A DNA stretch of 64,000 nt from Rhizobium sp. ZPR4 (GCF_040215725.1 NZ_CP157967.1:3008501-3072500), one strand, 5' to 3'; positions 16,544 through 28,250 are shown, counted from the first letter of the stretch. Notes: generated by a model not told the origin, from the sequence alone. Numbers and translations are program-made.

Positions 16544-19086
16544 GCGCGGCGACATTGCGCCTGCCGCTCGCCTTCCGCCTTGCCCTGCGCGAGTTGCGCG
16601 GCGGCCTTGGCGGCTTCTACATCTTCCTCGCCTGCATCGCACTCGGCACCGGCGCGATCGCCGCCGTCAATTCCGTTTCCCGCTCGATCACCGACGCGAT
16701 CTCGACGCAGGGACAGTCATTGCTGTCAGGCGACGTTCGCTTCGAGCTGCGCAATCGCGAGGCGACGCCGGAGGAGCTGGCCTATCTTCAGGGCCTCGGC
16801 AAGCTGTCTCGCTCCACCAATCTGCGCTCCATGTCCCGCCTGCCCGATGGCTCCGATCAGGCACTGGTCGAGGTCAAGGCGGTCGATGACGCCTATCCGC
16901 TCTACGGCACCTTCGAGGCCGACCCGAATGAACCGCTCTCGACCCTGCTGGCCGTCAAGGACGGCACCTATGGTGCGGTCGTCGCGCCCTTGCTGCTTGA
17001 ACGCCTGAACCTGAAGGTTGGCAGCGATCTGCTGCTGGGCAACGCCAAACTGCGCATTACCGGCACCATCACCACTGAGCCGGATGCCGTCTCCGAAGGC
17101 TTCGGCTTTGCGCCACGCCTGCTCACCAGCCGGGATGCTCTGACCGCCTCCGGCCTGATTGCGACCGGCAGCCTGGTCGAGCAGGCCTATCGAATTCGCA
17201 TGGATGATCCGGCCGCCGGCCTGCGCAACATCGGCGACCGCGCCAATGCCGCTTTCCCGCAGGCAGGCTGGTCTATCCGCAGCAGCGACCGCGCCGCGCC
17301 GCAGCTTGCCGACAATGTCACCCGCTTCTCGCAGTTCCTGACGCTGGTGGGATTGGCCGCCCTGATCGTCGGCGGCGTCGGCGTTGCCAATGCCGTGCGC
17401 GCCTTCCTCGATTCCAAGCGCACGACCATCGCCACCTTCAAATGCCTGGGCGCGCCGGCTTTCGTCGTCGTGCTGATCTATCTGATCCAGATCGCCGTCA
17501 TCGCGCTCGCGGGCATCATCGTCGGCCTCGTACTCGGCGCCATCGCACCGATGATCGCTTCACAATTCATGGCGGAATTCCTGCCGATTTCCACCGCGCC
17601 GCGGCTCTATCCCGGCGCGCTGACGCTGGCTGCGCTCTTCGGCCTTCTGACGACGCTGGCCTTTGCCATTCCGCCACTCGGCCATGCCCGCGAAGTGCCG
17701 GCAACGGCGCTGTTCCGCGAGCAGGGCTTCGAGGCGCGCCGCCTGCCCAGCTGGCCCTATCTGCTGGCGGCAGGCGTGCTGATGGCAGCACTTGCGGCTC
17801 TGGCGATCGTCACCGCCTATGACCGCTTCATCGCGGTCGTCTTCGTCGTGTCGATCGCCGGGGCTTTCGTCATACTGCGTGTCGTTGCCGCGCTGCTCTC
17901 CTGGCTTGCCCGCCGTAGCCCGCGCGTGCGCTCGCCCGCTCTTCGCCTGGCGATCGGCAACATCCACCGGCCGGGTGCGCTGACCTCATCCGTCGTGCTG
18001 TCGCTCGGCCTCGGCCTGGCGCTGCTGGTAACGCTGACGCTGATCGACGGCAACATGCGCCGCGAGCTGATGGGCCGCATGAGCGAGCAGGCGCCGAACT
18101 TCTTCTTCGTCGATATTCAGGGGCCGGAGCTGGAAGGCTTCCGCAAGATCGTCCTCGACATCGACCCCAAGGGCAAGCTCGTCGAGGCACCGATGCTTCG
18201 CGGCCGGATCGTTGCCTTCAACGGCGAGGATGTCACCAAGATGAAGGTGCCGGCGGCAGGCCAATGGGTCTTGCGCGGCGATCGCGGCATCACCTATGCC
18301 GAAACCATCCCGGAAAACGCCTCGGTCACGGAGGGCAAATGGTGGGACAAGGATTATAGCGGCGAGCCGCTGGTCTCCTTCTCCGAAGAGGAAGGCAAGG
18401 CGCTCGGCCTGAAGCTCGGCGACAAGGTCACCGTCAACGTGCTCGGCCGCAACGTCACCGCCAGGATCGCCAGCTTCCGCAAGGTTCAATGGCAGTCGCT
18501 GTCGATCAATTTCGTGATGATCTTCTCGCCCAATACCTTCAAGGGTGCACCGCATGCCTGGCTCGCAACGCTGACCGACACATCCGCCACCTCGGAGCAG
18601 GAAGCTGCGATCCTCCGGAAAGTCACCAATACCTACCCGACCATAACAAGCGTCCGCGTCAAGGATGCGCTCGATGTCGTCAACACGCTTGTCGGACAGC
18701 TGGCAACAGCCATCCGCTCCGCCGCGTCGGTGGCGCTGATCGCCTCTGTTCTGGTGCTGGCCGGCGCGCTTGCAGCCGGCAACCGCGCCCGCACGCATGA
18801 CGCGGTCATCCTCAAGACGCTCGGCGCGACGCGGGCGACGTTGATCCGCGCCTTCAGCTACGAATATCTGATTTTGGGTGCCGCAACCGCCGTATTCGCA
18901 CTGATCGCCGGCGCCGCGTCCGCCTGGTATATCGTCAGCCGCATCATGCACCTGCCTTCCGCCTTCCTGCCCGATGTCGCCTTCTCCACGCTTGTCATCG
19001 CCCTTATTTTGACAGTTGGGATCGGGCTGATCGGCACTTGGCGGATTCTCGGGCAGAAAGCAGCGCCCGTTCTGCGCGAACTCTGA
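16540..19086 (+). CDS. FtsX-like ABC transporter permease (YbbP type)
   Basis: An 848-residue membrane protein. A single N-terminal transmembrane helix is followed by a large extracytoplasmic domain, a three-helix FtsX block near residue 265-370, two further helices, a second periplasmic domain and a final FtsX block (about 725-840). This tandem layout is that of YbbP-like permeases rather than LolC/E. Together with the overlapping ATPase gene it forms a complete transporter with a doubled permease. Its substrate is unknown; the neighbouring esterase hints at lipids or lipoproteins. Confidence 0.88.
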   Translation: MSAATLRLPLAFRLALRELRGGLGGFYIFLACIALGTGAIAAVNSVSRSITDAISTQGQSLLSGDVRFELRNREATPEELAYLQGLGKLSRSTNLRSMSRLPDGSDQALVEVKAVDDAYPLYGTFEADPNEPLSTLLAVKDGTYGAVVAPLLLERLNLKVGSDLLLGNAKLRITGTITTEPDAVSEGFGFAPRLLTSRDALTASGLIATGSLVEQAYRIRMDDPAAGLRNIGDRANAAFPQAGWSIRSSDRAAPQLADNVTRFSQFLTLVGLAALIVGGVGVANAVRAFLDSKRTTIATFKCLGAPAFVVVLIYLIQIAVIALAGIIVGLVLGAIAPMIASQFMAEFLPISTAPRLYPGALTLAALFGLLTTLAFAIPPLGHAREVPATALFREQGFEARRLPSWPYLLAAGVLMAALAALAIVTAYDRFIAVVFVVSIAGAFVILRVVAALLSWLARRSPRVRSPALRLAIGNIHRPGALTSSVVLSLGLGLALLVTLTLIDGNMRRELMGRMSEQAPNFFFVDIQGPELEGFRKIVLDIDPKGKLVEAPMLRGRIVAFNGEDVTKMKVPAAGQWVLRGDRGITYAETIPENASVTEGKWWDKDYSGEPLVSFSEEEGKALGLKLGDKVTVNVLGRNVTARIASFRKVQWQSLSINFVMIFSPNTFKGAPHAWLATLTDTSATSEQEAAILRKVTNTYPTITSVRVKDALDVVNTLVGQLATAIRSAASVALIASVLVLAGALAAGNRARTHDAVILKTLGATRATLIRAFSYEYLILGAATAVFALIAGAASAWYIVSRIMHLPSAFLPDVAFSTLVIALILTVGIGLIGTWRILGQKAAPVLREL

Positions 19087-19149
19087 TTCGTCTTTGCGCA
19101 TTAACCGAACGCGATGAATCGGTACGATATTACGCCGATTTAACATGGG

Positions 19150-19281
19150 GCCGATCGCTAGACCCTTGTCTATGAGGCCCGAAAGCCTCATATTCTGTGC
19201 AGGCATGCTGAGCTCCGCAGCGGCGCCTGGGCCTTCAAAGACCCGACACCGTACTCACATCGGAGCTTGAAAGAGGAAAAC
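19150..19281 (+). ncRNA. Candidate structured leader (ybhL leader type) of the BAX-inhibitor gene
   Basis: The 195-base gap before the BAX-inhibitor gene contains a perfect hairpin, ATGAGGC and GCCTCAT (19172-19191), then GGGCC ... GACCC-type pairings close to the start. A conserved ybhL leader RNA is known upstream of this gene family in alphaproteobacteria, so position and structure agree. The consensus could not be compared base by base, so this is a context-based call. Confidence 0.4.
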
Positions 19282-20022
19282 ATGGCTGACTTTCGCAATT
19301 ACCAAAACCGGGCGCAGAGCGGTGCGCAATCCGGTGCGATGATAGACGAAGGCCTTCGAGCCTACATGCTCAAGGTCTATAACCTGATGGCGCTGGGTCT
19401 GGCGATCACGGGTGTTGCCGCCTATCTCTCCTTCTCGCTCGCTTTCGCAAACGGACAGATCACGGCCTTCGGCCAGGCGATCTATCTGAGCCCGCTGAAG
19501 TGGGTGGTCATCCTTGCCCCGCTGGCAATGGTTTTCTTCCTGAGCTTCAGGATTAACCGCATGAGCGTGGCCGCCGCGACGACGACCTTCTGGGTCTACG
19601 CCGCGCTGGTGGGCCTGTCGCTGTCATCGATCTTCATCATCTACACCGGCCAGAGCGTCGTGCAGACCTTCTTCGTGACCGCCGCCTCCTTCGGCGCGCT
19701 GTCGCTGTTCGGCTACACGACGAAGCGTGACCTCTCGGCGATGGGCTCGTTCCTGATGATGGGTCTCTTCGGCCTGATCATCGCTTCGCTGGTCAACATC
19801 TTCCTGGCTTCGTCCGCCCTGCAGTTCGCGATCTCCGTGATCGGCGTCCTGATCTTCGCAGGCCTCACCGCCTACGACACGCAGCGGATCAAGGAAATGT
19901 ACTATACCGCCGACGATGCGACGGTCGCCGGCCGCAAGGCGATCATGGGCGCCCTTTCGCTCTACCTCGACTTCATCAACCTGTTCATGTTCCTGCTGCA
20001 ATTCATGGGCAATCGCCGTTAA
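19282..20022 (+). CDS. BAX inhibitor-1/YccA (YbhL) family membrane protein
   Basis: A 246-residue inner-membrane protein with a soluble N-terminus of about 30 residues and seven hydrophobic helices. The ending AYDTQRIKEMYY and LSLYLDFINLFMFLLQ with the final arginines matches the BI-1 family, of which E. coli YbhL is a member. Family members are linked to calcium leak and membrane homeostasis; the bacterial role is unsettled. The start at 19282 has AAGAGGAAA upstream and beats the TTG at 19267. It is followed by a strong terminator. Confidence 0.92.
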   Translation: MADFRNYQNRAQSGAQSGAMIDEGLRAYMLKVYNLMALGLAITGVAAYLSFSLAFANGQITAFGQAIYLSPLKWVVILAPLAMVFFLSFRINRMSVAAATTTFWVYAALVGLSLSSIFIIYTGQSVVQTFFVTAASFGALSLFGYTTKRDLSAMGSFLMMGLFGLIIASLVNIFLASSALQFAISVIGVLIFAGLTAYDTQRIKEMYYTADDATVAGRKAIMGALSLYLDFINLFMFLLQFMGNRR

Positions 20023-20047
20023 TCGCGCAGCATGAATTAAGAAATGG

Positions 20048-20072
20048 AAAGGCGGCTTCGGCCGCCTTTTTT
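20048..20072 (+). terminator. Rho-independent terminator after the BAX-inhibitor gene
   Basis: AAGGCGGC, a TTCG tetraloop and GCCGCCTT followed by a run of T. Confidence 0.9.
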
Positions 20073-20143
20073 ATTTGCCTGGCCGCAGGCCCTGCGATTT
20101 GATAGCTGCCGTCACATCCAGCAAGTCAGGCAACAAGAAGCAG

Positions 20144-20701
20144 ATGTCCGTCAGCCTCCGCAGCGCTACCAGAGACGACCTTTCCCACATCACGGCAATC
20201 TATCGCGACTCCGTCCTCAACGGTACGGCAAGCTACGAGATCACGCCGCCAAGCCAGGAGGAGATGGCCGCCCGCTTCCTGGCGATCCAGGAAAAGGCCT
20301 ATCCCTATCTGGTCGCCGAAGACGATGCCGGCACCTTTCTCGGCTATGCCTATGCCTCCTCGTTCCGCACGCGGCCAGCCTATCGCTGGATGGTGGAGGA
20401 CTCGATCTATCTAGCGCCGGAGGCCCGCGGTCGCGGCATCGGCAGGCTGCTGCTCGATGCACTCGTCGAAAGCTGTCAGACACTCGGCTTCCGCCAGATG
20501 ATCGCCGTCATCGGCGGCGCCCATCCGGCCTCCGTCGCCGTGCATCGGGCCGCGGGCTTTACCGAAGTCGGGCTCTTGAAGGGCACCGGCTACAAGCATG
20601 GCCGCTGGCTGGATACCATGCTGATGCAGAAGGCGCTGGGCGAAGGAAACGGCACCGATCCGGACCCGTCGGTCTATCCGGGGACGTTGTTTGGGGGCTA
20701 A
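20144..20701 (+). CDS. GNAT family N-acetyltransferase (phosphinothricin acetyltransferase-like)
   Basis: A 185-residue acetyltransferase. The acetyl-CoA loop is RGRGIGRLLLDAL, preceded by the SIYLAPEA strand; IYRDSVLNGTASYE near the start and FRTRPAYRWMVEDSIY in the centre are typical of the Pat/BAR-like group, which acetylates phosphinothricin, methionine sulfoximine or similar amino-group compounds. The start at 20144 is chosen from family similarity; the ribosome site is weak. It is monocistronic. The physiological substrate is not known. Confidence 0.87.
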   Translation: MSVSLRSATRDDLSHITAIYRDSVLNGTASYEITPPSQEEMAARFLAIQEKAYPYLVAEDDAGTFLGYAYASSFRTRPAYRWMVEDSIYLAPEARGRGIGRLLLDALVESCQTLGFRQMIAVIGGAHPASVAVHRAAGFTEVGLLKGTGYKHGRWLDTMLMQKALGEGNGTDPDPSVYPGTLFGG

Positions 20702-20731
20702 AGCGAGTTTCGCGCATGCCGCGCCTCTGAT

Positions 20732-20920
20732 ACCCCCCTCTGTCGCTACCGCGACATCTCCCCCACAAGGAGGGAGATTGGTAGCTTGCGGCAACCTTCC
20801 GGCTCAAACCAACATCGCGGCCGCAGAAAGTACAGCCTATTGTTTCACAGGGAAAGTTCGGCGCACTCCCAACGATCTCCCCCTTGTGGGGAGATGTCCC
20901 GATAGGGACAGAGGGGGGTG
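20732..20920. repeat. Inverted pair of palindromic repeats (CCCCCTCTGTC family), intergenic copy 1
   Basis: The left unit (20732-20781) reads CCCCCCTCTGTC ... GACATCTCCCCC and the right unit (20874-20920) is its inverted counterpart, GGGGAGATGTCCC ... GGGACAGAGGGGGG. Each unit can itself fold. About 92 bases separate them. The same arrangement occurs at 26387-26573 and inside ftsY. Confidence 0.85.
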
Positions 20921-20950
20921 CCTCACCATCCTCATCCCAGTTGAGAAGAA

Positions 20951-21352
20951 TTATTTCTCCACCAGCTTCAGCTGCTTGTCGAAAACCTTCAGCACCTGCT
21001 GCAGATCGTGGCCGCGCTTCAGGATCATGCCGTTGGTGTTCACGACGGAAAAGGCGCCCTGCTTGGCCGCAAGTTTCGGATTCTTTTCGATGCGGAAGAG
21101 CGGCATCTCGCCGGAGCGCTTGAAGACGGAGAAAACCGCCTTCTCCTTCAAATGGTCGATCGCGTAGTCACGCCACTCGCCCTCGCCGACCATGCGGCCA
21201 TAGATCCAGAGAATCGCATCCAGCTCCCGGCGATGGAAGGTCACCGGCAGCGGGTCCTTGCTCTGTTTGTATTCCCTGAGATCGACGACGACGGAGGAAC
21301 TGGTATCGGTGGAGCGGCTTTCGCCGTGTCGCAAATCCGGCTGATCAGTCAT
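20951..21352 (-). CDS. DUF2794 family protein
   Basis: A 133-residue soluble protein, strongly alphaproteobacterial in type (FHRRELDAILWIYGRMV, EWRDYAIDHLKEKAVFSVFK, then PLFRIEKNPKL). The family has no assigned function. The ATG at 21352 has GGGGGA just upstream; a TTG one codon earlier is less likely. Basic and aromatic residues dominate the core, so nucleic-acid or RNA contact is conceivable, but that is speculation. It stands alone. Confidence 0.85.
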   Translation of the reverse strand: MTDQPDLRHGESRSTDTSSSVVVDLREYKQSKDPLPVTFHRRELDAILWIYGRMVGEGEWRDYAIDHLKEKAVFSVFKRSGEMPLFRIEKNPKLAAKQGAFSVVNTNGMILKRGHDLQQVLKVFDKQLKLVEK

Positions 21353-21682
21353 CAATCCCCCAGGGGCTATCTCATGACAGGAGAATGACAGTTTGCCTCA
21401 GCCGCATCAAATTGCAAGACGGCTGACGGCTCACAATTTCTTTCCCGGGTCTCAAAGCACCTCGTCAGTGCCGCATTTCAGCCAAAACGACGCCCAATTT
21501 ACAGGAAGTATAGAGGGCCGTTTGACGCCGCCGCGTCAAACGGCCCGGCCGGGGCGCATCGATTAAACCCCAGCCCCGAATGCGTCCTCGCCGGGCACCT
21601 CCCCTTTTTGGCGCCAGCCAGAATAGAGAGCCTTTTCGACCAAAGCCAAATGGATAACTCCCAGCAAAGCTGGAAAAGCCGT
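21353..21682. other. Intergenic region between DUF2794 and DUF1223
   Basis: A 330-base gap without a credible coding sequence. It holds the promoter of the DUF2794 gene and a very strong hairpin at 21516-21545. Nothing else stands out. Confidence 0.55.
21516..21545. repeat. Perfect 13-bp stem hairpin
   Basis: GGCCGTTTGACGC and GCGTCAAACGGCC form a perfect stem closing a CGCC tetraloop. No T-run follows on either strand, so a simple terminator is not obvious. Confidence 0.75.
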
Positions 21683-22426
21683 TCAGCCGTCAGAACCGAC
21701 CGTCAGAACCGTCGCCCCGAGAATGGCGGCGGGATCGCCCGAAGGCGTCGACGATTGCAGGAGAATCGCAAGACCTCTGCGGCCAGCCTTATCGAGCACG
21801 GTGGAGGGCAGCACGAGGCTCATGGCCTTGCCGTCCCACATGCCGACGGTCTCGACATCGGACACCGCGTGCATGTAGGCGATCTGCTGGCCGGTGTTTT
21901 CCCCACCCTTCGGGGCCACCATCTGCTCCTTGTCGAAATAGACGGCAACGACATTGGCCTTGCCCTGTCCGGCGCCGATCTTGATCTCGAGCTCGTCGCC
22001 CTTCATGGCGGCATTCACCGGAACCGTCAGCCCTTCGCCAAGGCGTTGAAAGTCATCGAGCTTGACGTTGATGGCATTGAGATCGGCTCCGTTCATATGG
22101 TCCCTGCCATTGACGATCGCCTGCGGCGTATAGACCCCGCTGCGGCCCATCGTCCGGGCATAGGCATACTGGCGCGCCGTATTGTCCTTGGACGCCATGG
22201 TATCGTTCCAGCCGAGATAATTCCAATAGTCGACATGATAGGCGAGCGCCACCACATTGCCCTGGCGGATCAGCTTGCGGAATGCCGCATCGGCCGGGGG
22301 ACAGGAGGCGCAGCCCTGCGAGGTGAAGAGTTCGACCACGCCCTTGATCTTCGTGGCTTCCTGCGCATGCAGCGAACTTGCGAGCGCAATGCCTGCCAGA
22401 AGTGAAACCGAAAATCGAAGGCGCAT
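21683..22426 (-). CDS. DUF1223 thioredoxin-fold exported protein
   Basis: A 247-residue protein with a signal peptide ending ASSLHA (about residue 21). The domain opens with VVELFTSQGCASCPPADA, a thioredoxin-like strand followed by a C-A-S-C pair, and continues with HVDYWNYLGWND, the hallmark of DUF1223. Periplasmic location and a thiol redox role are inferred; no function is established. GAGGTAAG precedes the start at 22426. It lies downstream of acnA on the same strand but behind a terminator. Confidence 0.85.
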   Translation of the reverse strand: MRLRFSVSLLAGIALASSLHAQEATKIKGVVELFTSQGCASCPPADAAFRKLIRQGNVVALAYHVDYWNYLGWNDTMASKDNTARQYAYARTMGRSGVYTPQAIVNGRDHMNGADLNAINVKLDDFQRLGEGLTVPVNAAMKGDELEIKIGAGQGKANVVAVYFDKEQMVAPKGGENTGQQIAYMHAVSDVETVGMWDGKAMSLVLPSTVLDKAGRRGLAILLQSSTPSGDPAAILGATVLTVGSDG

Positions 22427-22631
22427 TTCTATCTTACCTCTGCATCAAATCCCGCGAGCCTTCTGCCCACACAGGCTCCGAAACACTCATCCTTGTTGAG
22501 CGACCATGCTCACATCAAGCCTGAAAAACCTGAAACAAGAGATAATAGTTTAGTGCGATGACGCAAAGTCACGAAGGGGTGAGGCCGTGGTGAGCCTGAG
22601 GGCCTGCCGTACACATCACCGTGAAAAACAA

Positions 22632-22662
22632 GAGGCCGCCGGAAGAGTTTTCCGGCGGCCTC
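22632..22662 (-). terminator. Terminator of acnA
   Basis: GAGGCCGCCGGAA and TTCCGGCGGCCTC form a perfect 13-bp stem 22 bases beyond the acnA stop; a short T stretch follows on the minus strand. Confidence 0.85.
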
Positions 22663-22684
22663 CAGGAATGGCGTTAAAAACCTA

Positions 22685-25375
<2,691 letters not shown>

Positions 25376-25472
25376 GAGATACCCCGTTTCTGATAGCCAA
25401 CACAGTCGTGCGAACGCCTATGCACTTTATGCACATCAGGATGCGGGTACGGCCATTTCCGCTGTCCGCACG

Positions 25473-25489
25473 TAAGGTAAAATACCTTA
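25473..25489. promoter_or_regulatory. Inverted repeat in the acnA/ccmA divergent region
   Basis: TAAGGTA and TACCTTA flank AAA in the 263-base spacer, about 100 bases from the acnA start and 150 from ccmA. The symmetry is that of a small operator; it does not match the Irr or RirA boxes known from rhizobia, so the protein is unknown. Confidence 0.35.
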
Positions 25490-25638
25490 AGTTCGGCGCA
25501 AGGATGAAATTCACGCCGACCGCTGGCGTGGTTGCAGGTCTTATAGATAATTTCGTAAAGACTTGCCAGAGTGACAAGATGCAAATTTGGACAATTTTTT
25601 GCGCACTGCGGCAAAGACAATAGGGAAAGCCTGAGCGA

Positions 25639-26286
25639 ATGCATCTAAGCGCTGAAAATCTGGCGGCAAGGCGAAGCGAAGACCTGATTTTCTTGAATGT
25701 TTCCTTCAACTTGGCAGGTGGCGACGCCCTCGTTCTGACGGGCCGCAACGGGTCGGGAAAATCGACGCTTCTGCGCGTTGTGGCGGGCCTTCTCAGGCCG
25801 GAAAAGGGCCGTGTCACATTCACCGGAAACGATGGCGAATCCGGCCGGCCGGCCGGCGAAGCCAGCCACTATCTCGGCCACCGCAATGCGATGAAATCCG
25901 AGTTGACAGTCGCGGAAAATCTGACCTTCTGGAAAACCTTCCTCGGCGACATGGCTGATGGCTTCGGTCTGGATGTCGATGAAGCCGTCGATGCCGTCGG
26001 ACTTGCCGGCATCGCCCACCTGCCCTTCGGCTACCTCTCCGCCGGCCAGCAGCGGCGAATCGCTTTCGCCAAACTTTTGGTCGCCCACCGCCCCATCTGG
26101 ATCCTCGACGAGCCGACGGCAGCACTCGACAGCTCCGCCGACCAGCTTTTCGCCGACCTCATCACCGCGCATCAGAAGAGCGGCGGCATCGTTCTTGCTG
26201 CGACGCACCAGCCGCTGGGATTGGAGAAGGTGCAGGAGATGAGGATGACGCGGTTTGCCGGGGTAAGTGAGGGGGTGTGGGGATGA
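25639..26286 (+). CDS. ccmA: Heme exporter ATP-binding protein CcmA
   Basis: A 215-residue ATPase of the CcmABCD complex, which moves heme to the holo-CcmE chaperone for cytochrome c maturation. Walker A TGRNGSGKST, the CcmA-typical HRNAMKSELTVAENL, signature LSAGQQRRIA and Walker B IWILDEPTAALD are all present. It opens the ccm cluster and is divergent from acnA. ccmB follows only after a 361-base gap filled with repeats, unusual for genes that overlap or abut in many bacteria. Confidence 0.95.
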   Translation: MHLSAENLAARRSEDLIFLNVSFNLAGGDALVLTGRNGSGKSTLLRVVAGLLRPEKGRVTFTGNDGESGRPAGEASHYLGHRNAMKSELTVAENLTFWKTFLGDMADGFGLDVDEAVDAVGLAGIAHLPFGYLSAGQQRRIAFAKLLVAHRPIWILDEPTAALDSSADQLFADLITAHQKSGGIVLAATHQPLGLEKVQEMRMTRFAGVSEGVWG

Positions 26287-26647
26287 AGCAGACAATGCGG
26301 AATTTACCGAACCCTCGCTACCCTCTTCTTGCCATGAACGTAAGCGACGGCCTCCTCACAGAGCGCTCATCGCTTTGCGATGAGTTACCCCCCTCTGTCA
26401 TTATCGTGACATCTCCCCCTCAAGGGGGGAGATCATGGACGGCAGCACCCTGCCCCAAGCAATTTCCATATGATCTGCAAATACAGGAAGGCTTTGTTTG
26501 GCTTCGAGTGCACAACGAATTGCCGACCTCCCCCCTTGTGGGGGAGATACCCCAAAGGGGCAGAGGGGGGTGGCGGGAAGCAAACGCTTCTCGCGCCTGG
26601 AGCCAGGCGAAAGGCAATTCCCCGATTCACTTTGAAAGCCGCACCCC
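26287..26647 (+). other. Repeat-filled gap between ccmA and ccmB
   Basis: A 361-base spacer with no credible gene. Most of it is an inverted pair of palindromic repeats (26387-26573). It may hold an additional promoter for ccmB or stabilise the upstream message. Confidence 0.6.
26387..26573. repeat. Inverted pair of palindromic repeats, copy 2
   Basis: The left unit (26387-26438) has CCCCCCTCTGTC ... GACATCTCCCCC; the right unit (26525-26573) reads CCCCCCTTGTGGGGGAGATA ... GGGGCAGAGGGGGG. Orientation and spacing resemble the copies at 20732-20920 and in ftsY. Confidence 0.85.
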
Positions 26648-27307
26648 ATGACCGCCCTCCTCCTCCGCGACCTCAGACTTTCGGTACGCGCCGGCGGCGG
26701 GGCGCTGATCGGCATCCTCTTCTTCCTCACCGTCGTCGCCGTCATCCCCTTCGGCGTCGGGCCTGACCTGAAGCTTCTCTCGCGCATCGGCCCAGCCATC
26801 GTCTGGATCGGCGCGCTGCTTGCAAGCCTCCTCGGCCTCGACCGGCTGTTCCAGGCTGAACGTGACGACGGTTCGCTCGATCTGCTCGTCATGCAGGAAA
26901 CACCGCTGGTGCTGACGGTCTTCATCAAATGCACAGCACATTGGGTGGCAACCGGCCTGCCCCTCGTCATCGCCTCACCGCTGCTCGGCCTCTTTATGAA
27001 TATGAACGAGACGGCAATCGGTGCCACAGCACTGACCCTGCTCGTCGGCTCGCCGGCGATCACCTTCATAGGCGCGGTGGGTGCCGCCGTCGCCGTGGCG
27101 CTGCCGCGCGGCGGGCTGTTGGTCTCCATTCTCGTGCTGCCGCTGACCATTCCCGTGCTGATCTTCGGCGTCAGCGCGACCTATGCCGCCGTCGAAGGGC
27201 CTCAGCCCTTCCTGCCGCCATTCCTGATCCTGATCGCGCTAACTCTATTCTTTGCCGTCCTCGGCCCGGCCGCGGCCGCCCTTGCCTTGCGGAACACGAC
27301 TGATTGA
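26648..27307 (+). CDS. ccmB: Heme exporter permease CcmB
   Basis: A 219-residue inner-membrane protein with six hydrophobic helices. RDLRLSVRAGGGALIGILFF at the start, FQAERDDGSLDLLVM and GSPAITFIGAVGAAVAVALP are typical of CcmB, the membrane partner of the CcmA ATPase. The length is standard. A mosaic palindromic element separates it from ccmC by 180 bases. Confidence 0.95.
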   Translation: MTALLLRDLRLSVRAGGGALIGILFFLTVVAVIPFGVGPDLKLLSRIGPAIVWIGALLASLLGLDRLFQAERDDGSLDLLVMQETPLVLTVFIKCTAHWVATGLPLVIASPLLGLFMNMNETAIGATALTLLVGSPAITFIGAVGAAVAVALPRGGLLVSILVLPLTIPVLIFGVSATYAAVEGPQPFLPPFLILIALTLFFAVLGPAAAALALRNTTD

Positions 27308-27312
27308 TCAGA

Positions 27313-27411
27313 GCAATTCCGGGAAAAGTGGGAAGCAGTTTTCTGTCCGGAATTGCATGAATACAAAAGGGTAGAGTCTTTTCGCGTTTCGAAGAAAAGC
27401 GGAAAGGCTCT
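27313..27411. repeat. Mosaic palindromic element, copy 2
   Basis: GCAATTCC ... GGAATTGC (27313-27356) enclosing GGAAAAGTG and AGTTTTCTG, followed by an imperfect hairpin AGAGTCTTTTCGC ... GCGGAAAGGCTCT (27373-27411). The first module is shared with the elements at 13957-13999 and 55313-55356. Confidence 0.75.
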
Positions 27412-27487
27412 AACGGAGATACTGTTTCGTCCATCTGAGACAATGCGGTCGATTGCCGGAAAAGCCATATCGGGTTAAACAAGCCGC

Positions 27488-28249
27488 ATGAGCGATATCA
27501 GCCCTGCGATCAGCCGATTTTCCGACCTCGCCAACCCCACGCGGTTTCTGGCTTTTTCGACGCGTCTCATTCCCTGGCTGGCCGTCATCTCGGCCATACT
27601 TTTCGCAATCGGCCTCTATCTGTCCTTTACGACCGAGGGCGATTACCAGCAGGGCGACACCGTCCGCATCATGTATATCCACGTTCCCGCCGCCTGGCTG
27701 TCGATGATGTGCTATACGATCATGAGCATGTCGGCGATCGGCACGCTGGTCTGGCGCCATCCGCTCGCCGATGTCGCCGGCAAGACGGCAGCCCCGCTCG
27801 GCGCCGCCTTTACGCTAATCGCGCTGGTGACAGGATCCCTCTGGGGCAAGCCGATGTGGGGCACCTATTGGGTCTGGGATGCGCGCCTGACCTCGGTCTT
27901 CATCCTCTTCTTGATGTATCTCGGCCTGATCGCGCTCAACCGCGCCATGGACGATCCGTCGAAGGCGGCCCGCGTCGCCTCGATCCTGACGCTGGTCGGC
28001 TTCATCAATATCCCGATCATCAAGTTTTCCGTGGACTGGTGGAACACACTGCATCAGTCGGAAAGCATCATGCGCATGGATGGCCCGGCCATCGACGCGG
28101 AATTCCTCTGGCCGCTTTTCACCATGGCGCTCGCCTTCACGCTGCTGTTCTTCACGCTGCACCTGATGGCGATCCGCAATGAGATCTGGCGCCGCCGCAT
28201 CGCCACGCAGCGCCGCATGGCCGCGCGCATGGCAGGCCGGGAGGAATAG
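27488..28249 (+). CDS. ccmC: Heme transporter subunit CcmC
   Basis: A 253-residue membrane protein of the heme-handling family. The tryptophan-rich heme motif [13 protein letters not shown] lies between transmembrane helices, flanked by conserved histidines (YIHVPAAW and WWNTLHQ). CcmC passes heme to CcmE. The C-terminal arginine-rich tail is cytoplasmic. ccmD starts one base after the stop, so the two are coupled. Confidence 0.96.
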   Translation: MSDISPAISRFSDLANPTRFLAFSTRLIPWLAVISAILFAIGLYLSFTTEGDYQQGDTVRIMYIHVPAAWLSMMCYTIMSMSAIGTLVWRHPLADVAGKTAAPLGAAFTLIALVTGSLWGKPMWGTYWVWDARLTSVFILFLMYLGLIALNRAMDDPSKAARVASILTLVGFINIPIIKFSVDWWNTLHQSESIMRMDGPAIDAEFLWPLFTMALAFTLLFFTLHLMAIRNEIWRRRIATQRRMAARMAGREE

Positions 28250-28250
28250 C

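Noticed and set aside
26277..26651. Open frame across the ccmA-ccmB gap
   Set aside because: Most of it translates palindromic repeats; no ribosome site or family similarity was found.
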